A stretch of DNA of 64,000 nt from a virus. The notes under the pieces were generated by a model. That model saw only the letters and a list, made by a program, of their open reading frames with translations, was not told where the DNA came from and searched no databases. Of this stretch, positions 56,844-64,000 are shown piece after piece. Positions within the stretch are counted from its first letter, which is position 1; every line of letters begins with the position of its first letter. The translations under genes were made by a program, and so were the position numbers. Location: the IMG/VR virus record IMGVR_UViG_3300019888_000002, positions 62,001-126,000 of that record; one strand, 5' to 3'.

Positions 56844-59800
56844 CTACTGCCGATAGTCCGGAGTTGTTCTCATGCCGTACGCATATCCTTCGTTCGACAG
56901 GATGACGGCCTGAATCAATCCCTGGGTGACAGGTTGCTGGGCCACCACATAAGCACTGTTCCGATACCTTAACTCCGTCACTTCTTGGATGGGCTGAGAA
57001 CCGTCACCGAGTCTCACGTAGTAGCGGATATGGGATAACTCCGAATACACGTCCGAGAGGTAAAGCTCGTCTTCCTGGTCCCCCGTGAGGACCAGCTCGA
57101 GATTGAAATCCATCGCCGTATCTGCGGTGGTGTTGGCCGTGGGAAGAGTCGCTGTCGTCCCTGCGCCTCCGGTGGCGGTGTAGGTCGTCACGGCTCCCAG
57201 GGTGGCGGTGAGCTTGTTCTCCGCACCCGCCGCCGTCCCGCGATAGAGCTTGTAGCCCGTTGCCCCCGGTACCGCCGTCCAGTTGAGAACCTGTGTGCCG
57301 TTGAGGACAAGGGTGGCCGAAACCTCGTTCGACCCCAACGTCTCGCCGTTGGCGTTGATGGCCGTGAGCTTCCAGTAATACGTTCCCGCCGCAAAGGTTC
57401 CACCCGAGGTATTGGTCGCACCCTTCGTGAGGACTGGAGCAGCCAGAGAGGGATTGACCGGGACCTCGATCAGATCGGTGGTGAAGTCCACCCAGCGCCC
57501 GGCCGGGGCATCCACGGGAGTCTGATAGATAACCAGGTTGTCGCTGCGCCGAACCAACCGGATCAGCAGAATGTTGTTGTTGGCGAACGGTTTGTAGAAC
57601 ACACAGCCGAGTCGGAACAGACCTCCAGGGATGTAATGGGTCTGCTGCCGCAGCCGGATACCGGCCTCTCCAGCCCCGGCAACCCGGTTGAAACGCAGAA
57701 CACGACGGCCCTGGTATCGACGGTCACCGTCGAGGTTGACCGCGACCACCCCACGTGAGGCCCCCCACGAGATCACGGCGTCGGTCCAGTCCACAAAGGA
57801 GTCCAGCCATGCAGAACCGGAAAGGTTGGCCGGAATGATCGAGGCTGCCGGGGTGAGCTGGTCACTGGAGCTACTGGCCCACAGTGCATCCGACCGGATC
57901 AAACCCGAGTCCTGGAACTCGGAGAACAGCTTGGTGAAGTTGCTGCCGGTCTGAAAGGTAAACGAAGCCACACCCTGGGTACCGGTGCCGTCCCAGGTGA
58001 TCACCCCGGTGGGCATCTGGGCGATGCCGGTATAGGTCCACTGGTCGGCGGAGTACAGCGGAAAATCGTAGACCTCACGGTCCTGGCCGAAGATGTAACT
58101 GGAGACGAACGGAATCACCTCGCGAACACCCGCGAAATACGCGATGGCGGCATCCCGACGAAGCGTCCTGATCTCGTACCGATGCACCGCTGTGGTGGTG
58201 AAGCGCAACCGGGTCTCGAGCGTGAGCCTGCGTTCGGTGACGGTGGAGGTGGAGGTGAGCCGTTCCATCACCGATGCCGGAATCCGCAGCTGTTGACCGG
58301 GGAAAATCCAATAATTGGTGCCTCGCACCGGAATTGCTCCAGCACTGCCCCTGGTCTCGATGGCTCCGGGGTTGGCGGCGTAGATCTCCTGCCAGGGGAT
58401 CGACGTATAGGGCTCCAGCTTGAACAGGCCGTCACTCTTGATCGTGGTGTAGTTCTGATCCTGAGCGAGGATGAACGGGTTCAGCACCTCACGCCGGTAG
58501 ATCTGGTTGCTGCTCAGCTCGATCTCGGTGGTCTTGCTCAGGTTCGGGTCGTTGCTGTGCGGCACCGTGGTGGTGGTATATCCCACCCCCGTGTTGATCT
58601 GCACCGGATCGTAGGAAGTACTGATCACCCGGCCGAGAGCGTCGAGAATGGAACCGAGCGAGTTGACGGAACGAACCCCGTTGAGCGAGACCCCCGCACC
58701 TCCGACCTCGGAACCGGTGAACAGCCGTGGCCCGAGAGTGGCGACCTGCTGCACACTGATGGGGAACACCTTGTAGGACACGTCGATCCCGGACTCGTAG
58801 ATCGGGTACGGCTCCTCGGTGAGATTGGTGAACTCCATCTTCAAATACTTGGCGGTAACCATCTGCGGGAAGAACATCATGCCCTTCTCGGACACGTAGT
58901 TCTTCCAGATCGGGGTCCAGGTCTTCTCCGAATATTCGGAATGGTCGACCCCGCCGACACCGAAACGCTGCTGAGTCCAGTCGGCGGAATAGACAGCGTT
59001 GTCCAGCGAACTGGAGGGGATGTTGCCGAGCGCGTCCGGCAACTGAGGGTCCGGGTTGACATAGACGATCGGGTTGACCATGAAATTCTCGAGGCTGCCC
59101 TCGTACGCCTCACCGAACTTGATGACCTGTGCCGTCATCAGACCCCGGAACCCGTACATCTCCACCAGCCCGTCGAAAGAGACGAGCGTGGGGAGGGCCG
59201 AGGTGGGGGAAATGACGGAGGCGATGATCTCGTTCCGACGGTTGCGGACCTGAAGAATGATCCTCGAGGGGTTGTAGGCCCAGCCGATGACGATCCGCAG
59301 AGGCTCGTCGGCGAGGAAGGTCTGCGTGATGCCAGCGGAGAAGGTGACCGGTGAGAATCCACTACGGAGGAAGGACAGCACGAACTGTCCGGCCCCGGGG
59401 TCATAGGTCAGTTCGGGATGATAGGCCACCTGCTGATCCGGTGGGGTGCACCGCAGCAGGACCGGCAGGACCGAGGGTCCGTTGGTGGCGGGGAAGTCCG
59501 GGGTCCATTCGAACCCGGCCCACGCAGGGATGCGGTCCTGCGGTCCCCAGTAGGCACGGAAGGCATAACGCGAAGCCAGGGTGGCTCTGGTGTCCCACCG
59601 ACCTCGGCCGGAGCGCCAGTCGGTGTTGATGTCCACCTCCGGCTGCAAGGAGATGGGGCTCAGCTTGCGTGTGCCCACGGTGTCGTCGCTGGTGTAGTAG
59701 AGGTTCAGGTGCTGACCGGTGTGCACGGGGTCGACATAGAGCCGGTCGATGGTCTGTGGTCCTGCGTTGACGTTGCGCACGTCGAGGTAGAGCGAAACCA

Positions 59801-60449
59801 CGGCTGCCGGGTCCGGCATGGGAGCCGAGCGCCAGAAGGTGGTGGTGTTGCCGTCGATGGCCTTGGCCGCGTCCCAGTCCTTGATGGTCTTGGCGATGAC
59901 GTTACCGATGGTGTCCTGCTCGTCCTCAAGGTTCTGGACACCCTGGTTGCGGTCGTAGACGTTGCGCTTGATCAGTGTGTTCCGCACCCCCACCGAATAC
60001 GGGACGGAAGGCAACTCGGGGTCGGTGGTCCGATTCAGTCTCAGTTGCACACTCTTGGCCACGATCGGATAGACGGTGGAGTGATAGGAGTACCAAGCCC
60101 GGGCAGACGAACGAGACAGGTCCAGGGACAACGGAACCCGCTGCTTGTCGAGGATCTGTCGCCAGTTGTTGGAACGGTCCTTGTACCAGACCTCGATGTG
60201 ACAGGACTCCCGCAGAAACTCGGCAGCAAACTCCGAGATCGACAACGGGATCTTGTAGTTGATCGTGACAACTTCGGTACTGGTGTCGGTACTCGGCCGT
60301 GGCTGACTGTACCACTCCCGGTTACTGGTGTCGATCGGAACAGCAGGGTTCTTGGGGTCGAAGTTCTTGTTGTTGAGCAGGTCACTGATCAACTGGATCA
60401 GCGTAAGGGGAAAGTGAAAGTCGAAATAGAGATTCAATCCGAAGGCCAC
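56844..60449 (-). CDS. Large baseplate/tail protein with LysM-like and fibronectin-III-like regions, GTG start
   Basis: 1201 aa. Starts VAFGLNLYFDFHFPLTLIQL at GTG 60449. Residues about 683-723 (WQEIYAANPG ... NYWIFPGQQLRIP) look like a LysM peptidoglycan-binding motif; 1006-1110 (GTYYWKLTAINANGETLGSN ... WTAVPGATGYKLYRG) is a fibronectin-III-like domain. The rest is beta-rich as in tail or baseplate proteins. Follows the 454-aa gene with a 2-nt gap. Likely cell-wall contact at adsorption. Confidence 0.8.
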   Translation of the reverse strand: MAFGLNLYFDFHFPLTLIQLISDLLNNKNFDPKNPAVPIDTSNREWYSQPRPSTDTSTEVVTINYKIPLSISEFAAEFLRESCHIEVWYKDRSNNWRQILDKQRVPLSLDLSRSSARAWYSYHSTVYPIVAKSVQLRLNRTTDPELPSVPYSVGVRNTLIKRNVYDRNQGVQNLEDEQDTIGNVIAKTIKDWDAAKAIDGNTTTFWRSAPMPDPAAVVSLYLDVRNVNAGPQTIDRLYVDPVHTGQHLNLYYTSDDTVGTRKLSPISLQPEVDINTDWRSGRGRWDTRATLASRYAFRAYWGPQDRIPAWAGFEWTPDFPATNGPSVLPVLLRCTPPDQQVAYHPELTYDPGAGQFVLSFLRSGFSPVTFSAGITQTFLADEPLRIVIGWAYNPSRIILQVRNRRNEIIASVISPTSALPTLVSFDGLVEMYGFRGLMTAQVIKFGEAYEGSLENFMVNPIVYVNPDPQLPDALGNIPSSSLDNAVYSADWTQQRFGVGGVDHSEYSEKTWTPIWKNYVSEKGMMFFPQMVTAKYLKMEFTNLTEEPYPIYESGIDVSYKVFPISVQQVATLGPRLFTGSEVGGAGVSLNGVRSVNSLGSILDALGRVISTSYDPVQINTGVGYTTTTVPHSNDPNLSKTTEIELSSNQIYRREVLNPFILAQDQNYTTIKSDGLFKLEPYTSIPWQEIYAANPGAIETRGSAGAIPVRGTNYWIFPGQQLRIPASVMERLTSTSTVTERRLTLETRLRFTTTAVHRYEIRTLRRDAAIAYFAGVREVIPFVSSYIFGQDREVYDFPLYSADQWTYTGIAQMPTGVITWDGTGTQGVASFTFQTGSNFTKLFSEFQDSGLIRSDALWASSSSDQLTPAASIIPANLSGSAWLDSFVDWTDAVISWGASRGVVAVNLDGDRRYQGRRVLRFNRVAGAGEAGIRLRQQTHYIPGGLFRLGCVFYKPFANNNILLIRLVRRSDNLVIYQTPVDAPAGRWVDFTTDLIEVPVNPSLAAPVLTKGATNTSGGTFAAGTYYWKLTAINANGETLGSNEVSATLVLNGTQVLNWTAVPGATGYKLYRGTAAGAENKLTATLGAVTTYTATGGAGTTATLPTANTTADTAMDFNLELVLTGDQEDELYLSDVYSELSHIRYYVRLGDGSQPIQEVTELRYRNSAYVVAQQPVTQGLIQAVILSNEGYAYGMRTTPDYRQ

Positions 60450-60451
60450 TG

Positions 60452-61816
60452 TCAGTGCACCCCACCCCAGAAGTTCTCGAGCACACCCAGAACGGAGTTC
60501 TGCCGGTTGGTCCACGGTGAAGTGACGGTGGAATCCCGCACAGGTGGGTTGTAGGCCACAGCGAAATCGGGGGAATAGGTTTTCTTGGTGGTCGACTCCG
60601 GCACGATGGGCACACGGAAATGCAGGTTGTCTGCTTGTCCCCCGGCCGCAAGGACGCTGGCCTTGGCGATATCCACATACGCCTGCTGACTGACGTAGAT
60701 GAAGATGTAGGGCGTCTTGTCGGCGTTGAGTGCCGGAGCTACTCCCGGAGTGAGACCGTACTTGCCACCGGGATAATTGTCAGGGCTGTCGGCCTTGTCG
60801 TACTCGGTCCAGGGGGAGAACTGACCGGACGTGGTGTACGCCTCGTAATTCGGCTCTCGCTTGACCGAAACGCCGTCGGCCTGGAGGGTCCCGTACTCCA
60901 CCGAGTCGATCGGGGAACGGGCTCCTCCGGAGATCAAATAGTAGTAGCCGTACTCCTGAGTGATGTTGAAGGCCCGGTAGGGCGCGACGTTGACATCTCC
61001 TTGAAGCAACCATTTCTCGGTGGGCAGCAGGTCGATCAGCAACAGGTCGGGAGCGGGAAGATCAGCGAGGATCGGTGCCCCGGTGACCTCCTTCTGCACC
61101 TCGAAATAGCTGGAATCGGCAGCGGCTGCCTTGATGATGATCGGGGTGTTGACGGCCAGCCCGTTCAGGGAGACGGTGACGATCACGTCGGCCGGGGAGA
61201 TGCGTTTGACCATCTCCCGCATGAGCCGGAACTCCTTGGGACTCAGACCAGTCTTGTGCGGGGTGAGCACGACCTCGTTCCGCGCGGTGAGCGGTGCCCG
61301 GCCGAGCGATGCCGTCAGCCCGAAGTTGTCCTTGTACCGCCACACCTCGAGAATGTCACAGTCGGCCGAGGTGGCCGCGTGCATAGCCATCCGCAGACCG
61401 GCAGGTGTGCCACCGAGCCCGCAGGCGATGAAATACTCCTTGATCCGGGCTCGGTACCAGGCATCCTTGACGCGCACCTCATCCCATTGGTCCGAGGTGA
61501 GCATGTCCTGAGAGGGGTTGTATTTGTAGGACTCCGATTCGGCTCGAATCAAGATGCCGATGTTGCCGAAGATATAATCCAGGTCCGAGAAGTAGACGGT
61601 CTCCAGTGCCGCCCCCAACCGGGTCATGAAGATGTCTTTCTTCAGCGAGCTGGCCCCGGCGTCTCCACAGAGAGCATCGACCAGCTTGTACACGACCGTG
61701 GTGGGGTCGGCAGTGAAGACGGTTTCGTCAAAATGCGCGAGACGCGACTCCGTGGAGCGCGGCGGCATGAGCGGGAAAACTGCGCTGTTCGTATCGGTGA
61801 CACCAGGTGAGGTCAT
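60452..61816 (-). CDS. Baseplate wedge-type protein
   Basis: 454 aa. First part helical with DIFMTRLGAALETVYFSDL; centre and end beta-rich (WLLQGDVNVAPYRAFNITQE). Lies between the J-like gene and the 1201-aa tail protein, the position of baseplate wedge proteins. ATG 61816 overlaps the HNH stop (TGATG). No finer family can be named. Confidence 0.75.
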   Translation of the reverse strand: MTSPGVTDTNSAVFPLMPPRSTESRLAHFDETVFTADPTTVVYKLVDALCGDAGASSLKKDIFMTRLGAALETVYFSDLDYIFGNIGILIRAESESYKYNPSQDMLTSDQWDEVRVKDAWYRARIKEYFIACGLGGTPAGLRMAMHAATSADCDILEVWRYKDNFGLTASLGRAPLTARNEVVLTPHKTGLSPKEFRLMREMVKRISPADVIVTVSLNGLAVNTPIIIKAAAADSSYFEVQKEVTGAPILADLPAPDLLLIDLLPTEKWLLQGDVNVAPYRAFNITQEYGYYYLISGGARSPIDSVEYGTLQADGVSVKREPNYEAYTTSGQFSPWTEYDKADSPDNYPGGKYGLTPGVAPALNADKTPYIFIYVSQQAYVDIAKASVLAAGGQADNLHFRVPIVPESTTKKTYSPDFAVAYNPPVRDSTVTSPWTNRQNSVLGVLENFWGGVH

Positions 61817-62259
61817 CACGCACTCACCTTCTTTCGGGCTCGTGCCTCACGCTGCATTCTCGCCTGGCAGATCTTGCAGTACCGGCGGGGACCGCTACCA
61901 GGGTAGGTGCTCTTTCGGAGGCCATCCAGCTTATGTCCCAGACTGCACTCAGTGCGTGTGGCCATTCCTCGAATCTTGTTCACCCGTGCGGTCACTGGCT
62001 CCAAATGACTTGGCCTGGAGCACTCGCGCACTCGGCACAGGTGATCTAGCTGCAATCCTTCAGGGATCGTCAGCCCGAGCAGCACGTAGATGTAGCGATG
62101 AAGAGTGACATTGCCGCCATCACGACCACCGATCCAAATCGTGCCATAACCCCTTCGAAGCTGACCAGTCCAAGCCCAGCACTCGTCAGGCACGAAGGTG
62201 CTGCGCTGTTCGATTACAAACTGAGCAGCGATCTTGGCGGGCACCTCAAGGGGGATCAT
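61816..62259 (-). CDS. HNH endonuclease
   Basis: 147 aa. N-terminal CWAWTGQLRRGYGTI, then HNH core LQLDHLCRVRECSRPSHLEP, and a C-terminal Cys pair (CKICQ) with basic tail. This is the HNH homing-endonuclease type found inserted between phage structural genes. Its base composition looks less GC-rich than its neighbours. Likely a selfish element; no intron seen. Confidence 0.9.
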   Translation of the reverse strand: MIPLEVPAKIAAQFVIEQRSTFVPDECWAWTGQLRRGYGTIWIGGRDGGNVTLHRYIYVLLGLTIPEGLQLDHLCRVRECSRPSHLEPVTARVNKIRGMATRTECSLGHKLDGLRKSTYPGSGPRRYCKICQARMQREARARKKVSA

Positions 62260-62261
62260 CA

Positions 62262-64000
62262 CTACCTCGTATTCGCTTTCCTAGTGACGACCGCATCAAG
62301 AAAGACCGGAAGCTGATTGTCGGCGAAGATGAAATCCGCGATCTGGGTAGCCAGCGGGGTGACATCGTCGGAGTAGGAATAGACCCGGACCCCGTAGTTA
62401 CTGGCATTCTCGGTACTGGTGGTGATCCACACGTTGTCCACCCCGACCACCTGATGCACGATCGAAGTGATATCACTCATCTCCACGACAGCGGCATAGC
62501 CGAAGCTGGCGAAGAAGTTCCGCAGCATGGTCTGGATATTGGTGAGCACCTGAGAGACCACCATGCCCCGGTTGAACTCGACCGAGAGGTACACCCGGAC
62601 ATAACGGTAATCGGCTTGGTGCACGAGCACATCGGTGGTGATCTGCTTGGCCTTACGCATCTGGGCGTTGAGCAGTTCGGGGACCCGGTTGTAGCTGTAG
62701 GTCAGAGTGAGCGCGGTACCGGACGCCGGTCCGGCCGGGAGCCATTCGATTCCGGCGATGTCTCGGTTGGACCCGGCGAGCAGAGTGGTGCCCCGCACCC
62801 GGTAATAGTGCACACCCTCGGTGTAGGTGGTGGAGGCAACGGTGATGGTACTGGGAAAAGCGACCACGGGCATGGACCCCAAGCGCATGAAACGGTTGGC
62901 ACTCGAGGGAGCGACGTTACCGATCACCCGGGTGAAGTTACCGGTGTACAGCTCGTTGCTCGAGGTCGTGGAGAACACCTGAGCCGAGACGACGGTGCGC
63001 TCGGACACGGTGTACGGGTCGGTGCCGTCGACAAAGATGTCGATCTTGTTCGTGAGTCCATTGACCGGATCGTTGCGAGAGGACTTGGTGGTGTACTCGA
63101 ACTCCACATCGATGATGTCCCCGGCAACCATGACACCTCCGGCATTACGCACCAGGGAGGGGACAGTTCCTCCGGTGAAGGTGTAATCCACGCTCGGAGA
63201 ATAGAACACCTCGGTGTCCTGGCCGAGATCCTTGTAGATCGACTGACTGCTGTTCCAGACATATTTCACATCGGAGGTGATCGGCACATTGACGCTGGAG
63301 GCAGGTGCTGCCACCTGAGTGCGATAGGTGGTGACCGGTCCGTAGACGACCACCTTGGAGACGAACCGATTCTGAAGACACAGCGCGTTGTAATAATCGA
63401 AGGTCCCGGCGATATTGCGCAGGAAGGTGTTCTTGAATCGGGTCCGTAATTCGTTGTCGGTCTCGGTGTCGACCCCTCCGGTCATGGAGGTGAGGTTGGT
63501 GACCGAAGCCGAACCGATGGTGGTCCCGAGCGAGGTGACGGTGCCCGGCGCGACGTTGCCGACCGAGCCCGCGATGGTGCACTCGACCGGAATGTCGGTG
63601 GAATACACACCTTGCGGGAGTACGGCCGGTGCGGTGGAGTAGAAATACAGGTCCCCTCCTCCGACACCACCCTGCGGCACATAGAACTGAACGCTCTTAG
63701 GGATCTCGGTGGCCTGGGTGGCGATGGAGGTCAGCTCCATTCGCAGGGTGCCGGTGGCCTTGCGGCCCTCCAATCGTCCGAATCCGAACAAGCCGACGAA
63801 TTGCTCCAGCTCGATACCGGACTTGGTGTCGATATCGAGGACGGTGCCGGTGGAGTACTGATCGATATACGCCTCGGAGACAGCCTCGGACACGGCGTCC
63901 ACGATCTTGCGCTCGGGGGTCCCGATCTCGAGAGACAACCCGGGCAGAGTCGTGTTCAACTTCGCACGAATATCTTGGCTGACCGCTGTTGGAGTGCGTG
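62262..64000 (-). CDS. Baseplate J-like protein (5' end beyond window)
   Basis: At least 579 aa, open to base 64000; the first in-frame start-like codon inside (TTG 63959) is internal, because RTPTAVSQDIRAKLNTTLPG continues upstream in frame. GTVTSLGTTIGSASVTNLTS and TETDNELRTRFKNTFLRNIA are typical of the baseplate J/gp47 family; beta-rich strands follow. Part of the tail baseplate assembly; supports a contractile tail. The true start lies to the right. Confidence 0.9.
   Translation of the reverse strand, partial: RTPTAVSQDIRAKLNTTLPGLSLEIGTPERKIVDAVSEAVSEAYIDQYSTGTVLDIDTKSGIELEQFVGLFGFGRLEGRKATGTLRMELTSIATQATEIPKSVQFYVPQGGVGGGDLYFYSTAPAVLPQGVYSTDIPVECTIAGSVGNVAPGTVTSLGTTIGSASVTNLTSMTGGVDTETDNELRTRFKNTFLRNIAGTFDYYNALCLQNRFVSKVVVYGPVTTYRTQVAAPASSVNVPITSDVKYVWNSSQSIYKDLGQDTEVFYSPSVDYTFTGGTVPSLVRNAGGVMVAGDIIDVEFEYTTKSSRNDPVNGLTNKIDIFVDGTDPYTVSERTVVSAQVFSTTSSNELYTGNFTRVIGNVAPSSANRFMRLGSMPVVAFPSTITVASTTYTEGVHYYRVRGTTLLAGSNRDIAGIEWLPAGPASGTALTLTYSYNRVPELLNAQMRKAKQITTDVLVHQADYRYVRVYLSVEFNRGMVVSQVLTNIQTMLRNFFASFGYAAVVEMSDITSIVHQVVGVDNVWITTSTENASNYGVRVYSYSDDVTPLATQIADFIFADNQLPVFLDAVVTRKANTR

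Overview
The window is a piece of a large, lytic-type phage genome with a GC-rich, actinobacterial character. Pointers to the host are a WhiB-family regulator, a DUF732-like exported protein, a LysB-like (mycolate esterase type) alpha/beta hydrolase and frequent GTG starts. A baseplate J-like protein together with other large baseplate-type proteins suggests a contractile-tailed (myovirus-like) phage of a mycolic-acid-containing host such as Mycobacterium, Rhodococcus or Gordonia. No exact host or phage can be named from sequence alone. All genes but one (a helicase at 54595-56466) read leftward, and genes are packed with ATGA, GTGA or TGATG stop/start overlaps; no stretch of 300 bases lacks a gene (the longest, 31751-31992, is a promoter and leader).

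Right end (56.8-64 kb): baseplate genes (J-like protein cut by the window edge, an HNH endonuclease inserted behind it, a 454-aa and a 1201-aa baseplate/tail protein, the latter with LysM-like and fibronectin-III-like parts) and a small glutaredoxin. 54.6-56.5 kb: the lone plus-strand SF2/SNF2-type helicase. 40-54 kb: a replication and recombination block with helix-turn-helix protein, helicase loader, DnaB-like helicase, primase, J-domain protein, gp32-like ssDNA-binding protein, DNA polymerase III alpha subunit, RecA-like recombinase, PD-(D/E)XK nuclease, Cas4/RecB-like exonuclease and a sigma-region-4-like protein. 32-40 kb: a second structural block, with a 1468-aa collagen-like tail fibre and receptor-binding-type proteins.

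Left half (0-31.5 kb): about 90 small accessory genes, many with zinc-binding Cys/His clusters or a single membrane helix. Recognisable ones are ThyA, RuvC-like nuclease, HAD phosphatase, WhiB, HIT hydrolase, spermidine-synthase-like methyltransferase, MazG-like protein, LysB-like hydrolase and an Acb2/Tad1-like candidate anti-defence protein. Several are very short (20-57 aa) and were found by reading overlaps directly. One long tRNA-like gene (102 nt) lies at 25.6-25.7 kb.

The accessory genes are organised by a recurring promoter design: an extended -10 TGGTACAGT and, in 13 of about 17 cases, a second GTAC box exactly 11 bp away, followed by a conserved leader (AAAGGAACCCCC) directly before the start codon. 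This looks like a phage-specific regulon (one regulator acting on many early operons) and, with the Acb2-like gene and the families of repeated microprotein modules, is the most unusual content of the window.
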